From: Anagrus nilaparvatae
Taxonomy: Eukaryota > Arthropoda > Insecta > Hymenoptera > Mymaridae
DNA: 64,000 nt
NCBI GenBank assembly: GCA_022575985.1
Contig: JAKSXM010000156.1
Location: forward strand, 3,286,001-3,350,000
Reading direction: 5' to 3'
Shown here: positions 1-12,322 of the stretch, one piece after another
Numbering within the stretch: the first letter of the stretch is position 1
Layout: the number at the start of each line of letters is the position of its first letter
Program-made: the position numbers and the translations under genes
Notes under the pieces: model-generated
The model's input: only the letters and a program-made list of their open reading frames with translations
Databases searched by the model: none
What the model was told of the DNA's origin: nothing

Positions 1-2002
1 CAAAACTAATGATGGGTTTTAATGAAAAATTTTTTAGCCATGTATCTGCAAGGGAAATTGTTATTTTTTACCATTTCCAAAACTCTCCGCGTCGGCGTTA
101 ATGAGTTAAGGCAAATAGCGTTGAATATAATAAAACCGCAATCCAAATACATATTTTACGTTAAAAATTTTCTACTTGTAAATTAAAAAATCAACGAAAT
201 TAAAAGTGGTACATAAAACACATAACAGATCGTTGATAATTTGGAGCTAATGTGAGTTCAATCCTAGAAAATTAAAAGAATTATTTTTGTTTCCTATTTA
301 ACATAATGCAGTGATTTCAAATTTGCAGGGTCTAAAATTTAGGCTTATAGAATTCATACAGGGGTGAATTCAGAGACCACCTCTGGCGAGGAGGGGGCGA
401 ATAAAAAAAAAAGTTTTAAAGCGTAAAATTTTCAAAAAATATTTGAGAATCATACAAAATTTACGCTCGGGTACTAATGGATCCGCTAGAATTCAGATTG
501 ACAATATTGATCCCTCAATTTTTAAACATGTTTGAAACATTGATTGCTCCGTTCTTTCGTTAACAAATTCATTATTAAATCATGAAAAATTCTATTAAAA
601 AAATTTGCACATTTTTCAACAGTTAATTTAAAAAATATCTCAATTTTGGCCCTTTCAACTCAATTTAAATCTATTTTGTAAACGATAAAGCTTCTGTATT
701 TTATTATTCAAGAAATCAAAACAAAACTAACGAAAGAATCTATTTTGCATTAAAAATCGAAAATGCATAAAAATCTAAAAATTTTATTAGAAAATAAGTG
801 ATATTTCAAATTCCCAAACCCAGATGTTTTAGTTTTGAACAAAAATTTATAATCGGCAAAAAATCAAAAAGAAAATAATAAATGTTATTTTTTTCAAGTA
901 TATATCCTTTTTAATAGACACAATAAAAAAAAAAGCATACGAAAAGATACGGATGGCTTATCGAAAAGAGCACTTTTGAAAGGATTTAAAAAAAGAAAGA
1001 GACAGAGAATGAGTAAAAAGTCCCAAAAAAAAAGGAAAAAAAAATTTCTCGCACCATTAAAATTCCGTCTTTCTAAAAATCATTAAATAAAAAGTTTTTG
1101 TGTGAAACACAAAAAAATACATCGTTAATTTAAGATTTTTAAAAAACATTAAAGGTTAGCTTCCGGAATCCCGGTTACTTAAACTATTTCATCTCTAAAA
1201 AAAAGAAAAACAATCTTTTTCTTTATTTACTACGACTTTTTAAACCAATTCTTCTTTTTTTTATTTTGTAAGTTATATGCGAAATTTTTTTTTTTCAAGG
1301 GATGTAACTAACGTGAGAAAGAAATCACTGCATATAATATAAGGACGAACTTGTCTGACTCAACGAAGCGTAATAATTATTTAGTCTTTCATATATTAGT
1401 TAAGAAAGGATATCTCGTATCCGGAATACTTCAAGTAATTACTATACTTACTTTTTTTTTCTTTGTTTGTGTATTTAAAATCTAAAAAAAATATTTTAAA
1501 TACTGATTTTTTAAAAATAATAATAATAACATGCTAATCTGTCTTTCTATGCAAAAAATTTTCACTATTGGCAGATTAATTCGTTTTCTTTATGTATGTG
1601 TGGCTGTCCGTTTAATAAGGGTTGTGAAATAGCAAGGATATAATATGCCGAAGTATTCCCGGCGTTTCAAGATCGCTCGTATCTTTTGCTTCTTTCGGCG
1701 CTTTGGTGTAAAAATCCTTCCTTTTTTTATTTTTTATTTCACAGATGCCGCGTAACATCAACATTTTCTCTTTCTTTCTTACTTATTTTTATTGCATATA
1801 TACATATTATCTTGTGATAAAAAAAAAATATCCTATCCATGTCTGACATTTCACACACATCTCATTCGCGCGCAGTTTCCAATTTAAGCAATTTAATTTA
1901 CGGGGATATAATTTATGTTTATAGAAAAAATTTTTAAGATCAACATCATTTTTTTTTTCAAAGATCAGGTTTTGTAGTGTTAAAATAGAATTTTTGTCCT
2001 AT
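1..2002. other. AT-rich non-coding DNA, no gene seen
   Basis: No open frame with coding character, RNA gene or clear repeat boundary is visible. The stretch is dominated by A and T homopolymer runs. It may belong to a long upstream intron of fringe, since the first fringe exon seen (12157) starts inside a codon and its upstream partner exon was not found in the window; that is inference. Confidence 0.4.
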
Positions 2003-2275
2003 TCGAAAGGTCGAGTGAAAAGTGACACTTCCACCAAAAAAATTAAGACTAACCAGTAGTGTTTTGGTTAACTTGTGAGTTTGCAGCGTTATATTAAAAA
2101 TTACTAAAAAACCTTATAATATAATGTAATAAAATAGAGCCCTGTTTCTCTAAGCCCAGAAGGTCTATTGGAATAAACGGAGGGTAGCAAAGGTCTTTTT
2201 TCAACATATTCAAGTCATCCTTAACTATAAAGATTGTAATTTGGTTTCCTAAAGGTAGCATTCTTCCCTTGTAAG
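2003..2275 (-). repeat. Dispersed repeat family P, copy 1
   Basis: This stretch matches, with substitutions, four other places in the window (25520-25880, 26130-26510, 38330-38545, 49449-49795). Shared landmarks, read on this strand, are a segment resembling TTTTGGTTAACTTGTGAG, then GAGCCCTG followed by TCTAAGCCCAGAAGG, then GGAATAAACGGAGGGTAGC, then a TTTTTTCAACAT block and a terminal CCCTTGTAAG. It has no open reading frame and no recognised family. The five copies lie in both orientations. Confidence 0.75.
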
Positions 2276-2639
2276 TGTCTATAATATAAAAATTAATGAT
2301 TTTATTAGTTTATTACTTTAGTCAATCGATGGCGTTTTCTCGAAAGAGAAAAGACTTTCAGACTCTATATAAGGCCTTAAAAATTTCATGCATTAAAGTT
2401 ACAACTTACATATTAAAATCTATAAAATGATGTTCTAGTTAATTAAGTTATATTCGGCCAGAATCGGTCAATATAAATTTACCTTAAATTTAAATACCGG
2501 TTTCATAAATTAAATTATCTTTTTTTAATATTTTAACTTTGCTGGTTTCTTTGAAGAATAAATCAAAGTTTACTTCCAGCGCTCACTGCTCTTTATTTTG
2601 ATCTGGTAATACAATTAAAAAAAAATAAAAAAATCTATT

Positions 2640-3050
2640 TGTATCAATTTATTATTTTTAACCCTATGAATGGGGCAAGGGGCGGATTTTAGGCGCAAAG
2701 AAAAAATTAATATTTTGGGCTACAATTGTAATAGTACAGTGGGTGTTTTCGTCCAATGTTTTCATTTTTGAAGTTTGTTTTTTCATGCCACTCCTAGAAA
2801 ATAAAATTAATCCCCTAAGAAGAGGGTAAATTTTAAATAATTACATTGTTTTCGATAAAAATTTAGTGTGTGATATCTTATTTTCTGGGGATTTTGTGTG
2901 GACGCAGAGTTTAGAAATGAAAATGATGGGTAAAGATGCCTACAGGATGACAATTTTAGCTCAAAATATTCGTTTTTTCTTTTGCGCTAGAGATCCACCC
3001 TTTGTCCCATCTGAAGGATTTAAGATGGTAAATTGATATAAATATTTTTC
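2640..3050. repeat. Fold-back repeat of about 0.4 kb
   Basis: The left arm (a GGGGCAAGGGGCGGATTTTA core followed by GGCGCAAAGAAAAAA and AATATTTTGGGCT) is matched in reverse complement by the right arm (AATATTCGTTTTTTCTTTTGCGC, then AGATCCACCCTTTGTCCCAT). The arms are roughly 100 bases each and clearly diverged, around an unrelated centre. No protein is encoded. It is best read as an old palindromic non-autonomous element. Confidence 0.65.
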
Positions 3051-5908
3051 GTGTTTCTTTTAGTCCCATATTGGGTTTTTAATGTCATGAGATCTTTTTT
3101 GTATACACAGTATCAATTTAAATAGATTTCAGGAATTGTACAAGATTTAACCCATATTTGAGGGATTTATGATTTATTTGATGAAGTATTTTCTAGAGGT
3201 TGTAAATTAGGGCGTAGCGAGGCGACCAGCCACAATATTGCCTATTAGGAGAAATTTTTTTCCAAAAGTATTGATTTTTTCAATAAAAAATATTCAGATG
3301 GCTTAGGTGTTTCGTTTGAACATTAATGGGTTAAAATATAGGGATAAAATATATATGAATATTAAAAGTGATTTTTGTGCTGATGAAGCTTGGTCCCACT
3401 TAAGAAAGCTGAAAAAATTCATTTTTTACTTAACTTTCTAAAGAATTTTCATAATTTCTAATTTCTATTTTTCAAAATTTGAACTTTAAACCAATAAAAA
3501 TTCATTTTGATTGAAAAACACTATTGCGAATCGAAAAGATTTATTATTGATCAAAGAGGCCATATTCAAATTAATTATTAATTATTCTTGTATTATTTTT
3601 ATGAAAATATCCTTTTAAGCATATTTATTCTTCTCGTCCTTCAAGGGGGTGATTAATAAACGATGTTACTTGTCGGATGTTGTGTGTTGCTAGCTTTTGG
3701 TAATTATTTGTAAATAAACTGAAAAATTTTAATAAATAATTAAGATTTGATTCGATAAGTGGCCAAATAAAGAAAAATTGTTTAATTTTTAACAAGTAAT
3801 AACCGAAAAATAGAACACAAAAACAATCAATTATCGACCGATAACCAACAGCGTTCATTAACTACCCTCTAAGATAGTCTTAGGATTATTTTGTATATGA
3901 AATAAAATTTTAACCTAAAACAAGAATTTTAACTTAAAAAAAAAAAAAAAAGCCAACATAACCATAAAGTTGATAATTATCTAATTAACGTGTACAAATT
4001 TAAATGAAATCCGTTAAGACTCATCATTAAAGTAGGAGTTAAAACACATAAGATATTAGTTGCATCAATTTTCAAGTTTTTTTTAATAACCTTTTCAAGA
4101 TCATGCACATGACGGTGGAGGGTCTTAATTAAAGTGTAGACTAACAATAAGAAAAGGATTATTACATACTTTTTGAGACAGAATTTTTATGTATTGTCAT
4201 GAAATAAAAATATTTTGTAATGAAGATGAGTTTTTATTTATACACATGTCGGCGAATCGCTTTTTAATCATTAAATATCGCATAGTCATTTAATATTTGT
4301 TAATTTTTCTCTTCATTATTTTTTTATCAGGGTGTGAATAAATCTTATGCTTTGATTCTTAAAATATTGATTTTAATCATTTTTTTTTAAACGAATAAAA
4401 TAATCGTAAATTAAAATATAGGTATTTCCTTTTGATAAGATTATATTCAAATTATATTAAAAACACAAGAAACATTTTTTTAGTCATTTTATCAGATTTT
4501 AAAATCTAAATATCTACCTGAATGAATTGATAATTAAGCTTTTTATTTCAACAATTAAAGCTTTAAAAAAAAAAATGAAATAAAAAAAAAAAACTGGAAA
4601 TAACATCTTTTTAAAAAAACATTATGCTATAAAAGAAAGAAATCTCATCATTTCTGAGAATTCACGCTAAGTCATTTAAGGCCATGCCTTATAAATAAAA
4701 AAAATAACTACTATTTCTCACTTCTGCACTTTGTGTTTTTTTTTTTTTTTTGTAATAATAAAAAGGCCCCCTGAAATGAAATCATTATTTATAGATCAAA
4801 ACTAACGATAATTAAGGGTGATATTAACGCTTCTGTTTGTGAGTTGTAGTTTTTGTTTTTGGTTTTTTATTGTTTTTTCTAATATTTTATTGTTTTAATA
4901 TAATTGTGTTTTAGAGTAATTTGAGCAGAAAATTTTTTAAAATCATAAGATGATTTTCAAAAATTCAAAAAAATGTTTTAGAATTTACTTTGTTTTCTTT
5001 AATTTTTATCCGTGGTCAAAACCAAGAAGATTTTCTTCTTGACCCAATAATAAACTACTTGATTAAAAAAAAAACTTTTTTCAGTGTAAATTTAAATAAA
5101 CGAGAAACCTAATTATAATTAACTAAAACCAATATCTTAACTGATAAAACATTCAAAAAAGGCAAACAGTCCTCTTTTTCAAAAATTTAATCTGTATTTT
5201 GTAAATTTTACCTGATATTTTCAATTAACGCTTGGTCAAAAAAAAAAAAAACATAAGATTGTTAATTTATTTTTGGTAATTGTATGTATAAACTATCAAG
5301 ATTTCTCTATACACATAACATACACATTCAATGTTTTTTTAAATCTTTTTCTAAAGGTTTCTTTAAAATTTATTTATTTTTTTCTTAACATCATTCTCTA
5401 TCGACTTTGGAATGTCCAAATTGGTTTTTTATACAGATATAAGAGTCGGGTTTTTGGGCTGATATTGCTGTTGTTATATGCATATAACCAAAAATATTTT
5501 TTTAATTTAATCGGCTACAGGAAAAGAATCCAATTAGGTATGTAATAATAATGGAACGAATATTATAAGATTTTTGTATAAAAATTGTAATTTTTTTGTT
5601 TTTGGTTTACATGTTTTTTTAATTAAAACTTGATTTTATTATTACACTTATAAAGTAAAACTTGATTTTCGAAATTTGATCTTTGTCACACTGAGATTTA
5701 AAAAAAGGGATAATTGGTTAACTTGTAAATTTGTTTTTTATATTATTGAGTTAAAATTGTTATTTGGATGCAAATAAATTTTTATTTTAAATTAAAAAAA
5801 TAAAAACTTTTTGATTTTATGTTTTATTAATTAATTTATTTTTGGGTTAATTTACTGTCATCTTTGATTTTTGGTAGGCTAATTATTATTTCGTGATAGA
5901 ATAATAAT
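3051..5908. other. AT-rich non-coding DNA, no gene seen
   Basis: Only short open frames of low-complexity composition are present on either strand (3625-3858 minus and 5273-5545 plus are the longest), rich in Phe, Leu, Ile, Tyr and Asn as expected from random AT-rich sequence. No splice-bounded exon or repeat boundary was recognised. Confidence 0.4.
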
Positions 5909-7710
5909 GGGCATATCTCACCAAGTGGTTATATTGCATATATGAGGGTTTTAATGAAAATCCAGCTTTCTGTTTAAAAAAAAAATTATTGAAATTTATT
6001 TAAATATATTTCTTCTCAAGTCTCAAGAAATTTTTTTGCCTAATTTCTTTAATTATTATGAAATAACAGCCTTGGAATGATTCGAAACCCTAATATTTTG
6101 TTGGTAACCTTGTTAAGTTTTTTAAATTCTTAACATTACAGAGGGAATGCCGTAAAACTATTTGCCTTTTTATAAATAGATTTTGATAAACTAATAATAT
6201 ATTTAATTTCTTCACATAATTAAAACAGTGTGCTCCCTTTCTAAAAAAAATTCTGCCAGCCGAAACATTGGTAACCACATTTTCAAATAAATCCGACCAA
6301 AGAAAGTTTCTTAAGCCACAAATGAATGCCGTGAACAGTTTTTACTTCTAACTATTCTCAAAATTCTGTACAATGTTTCACAATTTGAAAGTGATTTGAG
6401 AAAAACTGGTGCCTCCAATAATTTAGTAGATATCGACATCAAAAGGCTTTGTTGTCGATGCGTAATTTTGGTACTAAAATCACATTTTTTAATGGCACTC
6501 GTTCAATTTTTAAAAAATCTTCGCAAAATCTTTTGTGATTTATGTAAAATGTTATAAGATTTCAGTAAAAAAAAACGGCATAGCTTGATTCAATGCGTTG
6601 TATGTATAAACTGCAGTTTTATTTAAACTAATCGTACAATTTAGAAGTGTTGTTTACCAATAACCTAAAAATAACAAACGTGTAAGAATTATGTATATTT
6701 CATTCTTAGTTCAAAAAAGATGTTTTTGATTTAAATTTAGTGCTTTAAAAAAATAAATAAAAATATGTAGTTGTAGGTCATACTTAGTGGATCATTAAAA
6801 TCTATATTTCAAGAAATATACATTTTGAAAAAAATCAAAAAATCTAAAAAAATGTTTCAAAAATCATAGAAGGCACAACTAAATGATTTAATAAATTATA
6901 ATAAGATAATTCGATTATATTTTAACCAGTGGTGGATGCAGAAAAGGGCCTAAGGAGGTGGGGCGCTTAAGCAAAATTTTGTATGTTTTCTTATGAAATT
7001 TGTATAAAAAAACAAAATTATGAATAAAAAACATGCATTTTTTGGAGCTCAGGGGAGAAAATCACCCTTACCACCCCCCTTTTGAACCACCCATGATTTT
7101 AGCAGTAGTCAAATAAAAATTAGGTATAACGATAAAGAATTTTTAAAACAATTATTTAGTAATAGGAAGTTTAAAGACAAATAATTTGAATGCTTTGAGT
7201 GATTTTTTGAAACAATCAGGAACTTTTCTTACATATTAAAATTTTATAAAACTGCAAAAATAAAAATTTTTTTAAAATAATTTTTTAATAACTAATATGT
7301 TAACTATATTTTAGACTTTATGTGAGCAATGAGTTAAAGATTCAGGGAGCTTAGCCTAGCTATACCTATAGCGCAGTCGGTAGAACATTTAATTTTTTGT
7401 TTATAAAAAAATTAAAAATTTATCTTCTTATTATTGGTTTTTGGACAGAAATAAAATTTATTGTTATATACCTCTATATTTTCCAGTATTTTTGAGAACT
7501 AATTTCATCATTTAGTAATTATAACCTTAAATATATTTTTTAATTTAAGAAGTACATTTATCAAACGCCGTAGCTTAAAATTAAGTTACGCAAAGAAAAT
7601 CTTAATTCTTATTGTTTTATTAAACTTCTGTCCAAATGTCATTATTGTGCTCTCAAAAATAAAATTTATTTTATAAAATTAGAAATATAACCACTTGGTG
7701 AGATATGCCC
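5909..7710. mobile_element. Non-autonomous DNA transposon with 27 bp perfect TIRs
   Basis: The left end, GGGCATATCTCACCAAGTGG plus TTATATT (5909-5935), is the exact reverse complement of 7684-7710. Both ends are flanked by TAAT (5905-5908 and 7711-7714), consistent with a 4 bp target-site duplication, though the context is AT-rich and chance is possible. The 1.8 kb interior has no transposase-like frame. It includes a GC-richer patch near 6930-7090 and a short tRNA A-box-like string near 7369. The superfamily cannot be named with confidence; the 4 bp duplication is compatible with several, and TAAT is not the TTAA of piggyBac. Confidence 0.8.
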
Positions 7711-8389
7711 TAATATTATTTGTTATTTTAGATTTTGAATTTTTTGGCTAATGGGCCTTTCTTAGGTATCAAAACTATTATTGCTTTATGTTTTTATTAT
7801 CATAGCATAGTATAATATTCAGTCTGTATAGCAATTTGCACTGCTGGCATTGACTTCTTAGATAAATTTTTTTATAATGCTTCATGTATATTAAATGGAA
7901 TAAAAAAACAAATGTCAAGAATATTTATTCAAAGTAATTAATTTAAATAATTAATAGCATCAGCCAAAATACTTAAAAACAATTCTTTTGGCCATAGAAA
8001 ACAAAATGTTGGTGATGAGAAATAATAATTCACACTCCGAAATTATAGATTCCTAAGGCGGTCATGTATTCGCATTTTTGAAAAATACTGCACAAAGATA
8101 AAAACCGTGAAAGTTATTGAGAAACTATTGTCAAATGCAAAACTAATATTAAATGAAAACTTAATAGTCAAATTTTATTATTTTTAATAAACAAATGTAT
8201 AAAATTAAAATTATAAATTTAAAAGTTACACTACTTTTCCCTTATTTATATATAATACCAAAGTCATTTCGTTTGCGAGAATAAAAATATTGAATTTGTT
8301 AACTGAACTACTGTTTGCTTTTTAATAATATCTGCTATTTAATATTTCTTAAAATTTTTATGCTATTTTAATACTATGTCTTGTTTATA

Positions 8390-8663
8390 AAGAATATAAA
8401 TAATTGACTCTCATTTTTGACTTATACATAGACAAACTTACTTATTGACTTCATTGTTAACTAACCAAATTGAACTATCTAATCATATTTACTTTTATAT
8501 AAATTCAAATTCACATATTTTATTTATTATTTATATATATAAAAATTTATTAACTTTTATAATTATTACTATAATGTTTAGATATATTTTGTATTATATT
8601 GAAAGAGTGTACTATTTTTTGTGATTTCAAAAATAAAGAATTATTATTATTATTATTATTATC
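8390..8663 (+). repeat. Candidate LINE 3' tail ending in (TTA)n
   Basis: An AT-rich segment ends with AAAAATAAAG directly followed by about eight TTA units (about 8640-8663). A polyadenylation-like hexamer abutting a simple trinucleotide tail is typical of the 3' ends of several LINE clades. No coding part is attached, so this would be a strongly 5'-truncated copy. A plain microsatellite is the alternative. Confidence 0.35.
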
Positions 8664-10854
8664 TGATATAGGATGATTAAGGGCTAATCCATAAAGGTTT
8701 TTGCGATTTTTTTGGGATGTTCAATCCACGATTGTCAGGATCAGGGGCAAAAAAATGTATCTAAAACTATATTTTGAATTATAGTTTAATTAACTTAAAT
8801 AGCTTTTAAATTTTAGATTGCAATTAAAAGTCAGTCTAATTTAAAGCTACTGCATCCACTTTGATATTCAAATATATCCAATTACAAGTTTGGTCTTTAA
8901 TTAAATTTAGTTTCGTTGAACTAATATTTTATTTTACCTAGTTTTAAATAAATTCAAGAATAATCTAATCTTTACCATAAAAACGATAATAAATATTTAT
9001 AAAAAAATTTAAATATTCTCAACTAATAAATAAAAATTTATAGACACGTTAATTATTTATTTATATTAAAAACAAATAAAATCCATTAATTTTTATAACA
9101 AAAAACAGAGATTATTTTTGATGCGAAAACATTTCAGTGTACAAAAAAAAATCTTCAAATTTTTAATGACAAAATCATGTTGACATGTTTATTGGAGTAG
9201 TCATTTTAATTGTATATATATAAAATAAATTTTAATTTTAAATAATAAATCATAAAAACGAAACCTTGATTTTTTGGTACCTAAGGACGAGGAGCAATAA
9301 TAAGGAATTTGATTATACAAAAAACTATTTTAATTAATGTCGATCAGATAAATAAAAAATTTATAAATTTAATTAGTGTATACCCTACCAAAAAGATTTT
9401 TACACACACAAGCATATAATTTTAGATAAAACTTTTATTGCAATTAAAAGTAAAAAAAAAAAAAACGACACCTTATTTTATTACATTTGTGTGTGTGTAA
9501 AATGTGTAACATCCCAAACTACTGAAAATTTTACATTAACAAATTGGATAAATATGTGTGTGTGTGTGTGTAATATAATATAAGATACGAGATATCGACA
9601 TGAAATGCGCGTATTTCGATTTTGTCCTTTTGGTATTTTAACGAGGACCAAAATGTTACAAACTAAATCTCTTTTTTTTGTACTCTTTATAATATAAGCC
9701 GACTTATTCGCATGTGAAAATTTAAAACTTTTTTTTTTAAAGTCTCTTTTTTTTTATTGTTTCATATAAAGAAACAAAAGTCAAAAAATAGATACTTAAA
9801 AAAAGTTTTTTTTGATGAAAAGGTCGTGTAGTTTTAAATATAAACTAACTACTGTCAATGAAAATAAATGACTCGTGCATATATATGTCTTTCTTTTTCA
9901 TTAATTTTTTTTTTTTTTTTGTAGATTATATAATGAAACCAAAAAAAAAGGGTTTTTATACGATAAATACTGAAGAGATGAGCGCGGTATTTGCTAATGA
10001 GAACGCGCCCGGGCTTTTTTTTATATAACGCAGTCGAAATGTAAGGACGGACCAATCGAAACGAAAAATGTTAATTAAAGCGCGTCAGTTTAAAAAAAAC
10101 GCAATATATACGCAAAAGGATGTTTATAAAAGTCCTTTTTTTTTATTAGAGAGAGACTTCTAGTATAAATTTTATAAGTTGAAATTTACTCTAATTGGCA
10201 TTGAATGGAAATTCTGAAGGGTTGCCGAATATAAGAATCTTTTCAACTTTTAATACACATCTTGACAAACTTTATATTATGTCTTTCCACGTAAATATGT
10301 CCTTTTTTCTTCTACTTTACTATATTTATAACTTCAAGTTTTATGCCGAAGAATGTTTATTTACTCTTTTTTTTTTGGTTTAAGATTTCGTGTGAAAGTA
10401 GATCGTTATATAAATTATTAAGGGCGGAAATCTGATTCATTAGAAATTTTTTGCATTTTTGGTAAACTTTTGTAAAATTTTTGGTGGAATTTAAAAACAA
10501 AAATTGCTTGTTATATTTTTAATCATATAGCTTTTCCATGTTTTACAATTATTCAAAAATTTTTTAATTTGAGATAAAAAAAAATTCCGTTTGTCATAGA
10601 ATTTTCACTACAAAATAAGCAACCTTACTTCGAGGTTTTGGGAGTTAGGTACACGATGTATAAACACAAATGACTTTTTTTCGTCGCATTCTATAAAAAC
10701 ATAGCTCCATCTTATAAAGTCGTTAGAATCATGAAATACCCTTCTATTTACTGGATAGATGCAAATATTCAAAATTAAAATACAAAAAATGCATTCTTAA
10801 ATGCAAACTAAAGAAAATAGGGCATGAATTACTTTGTACACATTCTCGTAAATA
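8664..10854. other. AT-rich non-coding DNA with a short (TG)n microsatellite
   Basis: No gene or bounded repeat was recognised. A (TG)8 run lies at 9555-9571 and shorter TG runs near 9487. The open frames 9855-10055 (minus) and 10195-10383 (plus) are short, without homology or splice context. Confidence 0.4.
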
Positions 10855-11040
10855 CATTTGAGTTTACGTTTTTCTCTCGCATGTTCAGTTCAAATCAATT
10901 TTTTGCAATTTTTAGACCCCAGAATTGCAGTCTACGGGAAATTTTCAATCGGAACCTGAAAAGAAATCATTTTTCATGATAAAATAGCTGCCAAAAATCG
11001 AGAATTGAATCTTAAAAGTTAAACTTGTCATGGAAGCCTA
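10855..11040 (+). repeat. Diverged partial copy of the 22-23.6 kb fold-back family (R)
   Basis: The order of motifs CGCATGTTCAGTTCAAATC, CTACGGGAAATTTTCAATCG, AACCTGAAAAGAAATCATTTTTC and GCTGCCAAAAAT parallels the right arm of the fold-back at about 23310-23430 (cgcagtccaaatc, GCGGGAAATTTTCTATAAG, AACCTTAAAGAAAAATATTTCTC, TGGCAGCAAAAAT). This is therefore a diverged, single-arm relative. It is non-coding. Confidence 0.55.
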
Positions 11041-12156
11041 TTTAAAAAAAATGAAATGAACACATACAACCCACAAATTTATAATACAATTAAAAAATCA
11101 AAAAAACTTTTTAAATGCAACTAAAATTCATGACATGCAAGATACGAAAACCGAGCACACTCAAAAATACACAATATGTACGCTTCATTGTACTAATTTA
11201 AAAAACATGGATATTGAAAACACACTTATGTTCACCATATAAATTGATCGCATAAATTCAAGAAAAAACAAACAAACAAAATTATAATGAGAAACAGCAT
11301 GTTATTAAATAAAAATTTTACATTAAACAAAGATTTTATCATTTCAGCTTGAATAAGCAACATCTTAAAATTTTTGAATTCAACATTAAACCGTTTAATT
11401 TTTTTTTTACAGATGTACCATGTTTTTGTAAATTAAATTTTAAGAAATTTCTGATTCTGAATAAAATTAATTTTCCAAGCTATTTGCATTACTTTTAAAC
11501 TAACTGTATTAATTAATAACATCATAAATAAATGTAAAGCAGTGTAGAAAATTTATTTTATGTAAACCGCACATATTTTGTAAATTTTATTGAATTTGCA
11601 TTTACGGTTCTTTTTTTTATCAAAAATCATTAAAATATAATTCCATAACACTTAATTAACTTAATTACAGTAAAAAAAATACATCCACTTTTTTTTAATA
11701 AAAACGAGTTTTCAAAATAATTAGAGACATTTTTTCCAATGTCAAAAATTATAAGATAATTTAAAAAAAATATTTTTTTTTTTCATTTAATCACCTTATC
11801 ATTTATTTTTATAAAAAAAATATTTTTTTAAAAAGCAGGTGCAACCAAAAAACGAAACTCGTATTTTTTTATGAATGCAACTTTTAATCCAGTAAAAAAA
11901 AAGGAAATTTTGAAATGCATTCAAATTATTTTTTTTTTTGCTTGAATAATTAAAATCTCTTTTTTTTCTGTTTTAAATTAAAATAATAATAATAACACAT
12001 ATGTATTTAATATGCGTATGACGTATGAAGAAGAAAAAATTTTCATTTCTTTCGCTCACTTGGTTTCTTTGACATTTATAAAAAAAAAGTAGATGTTAAA
12101 AAAATTTTTTTAATCTTAAATTTATTAAATAAAAAGTTTATTTTTTTTTGTTACAG

Positions 12157-12322
12157 AGGTGGAAAATTTATAACAGTTGGTGATAGAATACGTTTACCAG
12201 ATGATGTTACAATGGGTTACATAATTGAGCATTTATTAAAAAAACAATTAACTGTTGTTGAACAATTTCATTCTCATCTTGAAATACTTAAATTTTTAAA
12301 TAAAGATACGCTGCATGATCAG
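12157..12322 (+). CDS. fng: Fringe glycosyltransferase, internal coding exon
   Basis: Fringe is a Golgi beta-1,3-N-acetylglucosaminyltransferase (GT31) that extends O-fucose on Notch EGF repeats and so tunes ligand choice; that is family knowledge. This exon is bounded by TTACAG before it and GTTAGT after it. It begins with one base finishing a codon, then encodes 55 residues starting GGKFITVGDRIRLPDD and continuing VTMGYIIEHLLKKQLTVVEQ, FHSHLE and KDTLHDQ. These blocks match the conserved C-terminal third of insect Fringe, where LPDDVTMG, IIEHLL and FHSHLE are hallmarks. The exon ends exactly on a codon. Upstream exons (signal-anchor, DDD motif, most of the catalytic domain) were not found in the window, so the gene is cut by a long intron or the window edge. 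The frame is intact and the gene appears functional. Confidence 0.95.

Noticed and set aside
5909..5912. piggyBac assignment for the 5909-7710 element
   Set aside because: The flanks read TAAT, not TTAA, and the ends do not show the usual piggyBac start clearly.
7360..7386. tRNA gene
   Set aside because: Only the A-box/D-arm-like part is present; no anticodon stem, T-arm or B-box follows.
9855..10055. 66-codon minus-strand frame as a gene
   Set aside because: Composition is dominated by homopolymer-derived Lys, Phe and Ile codons with no context.
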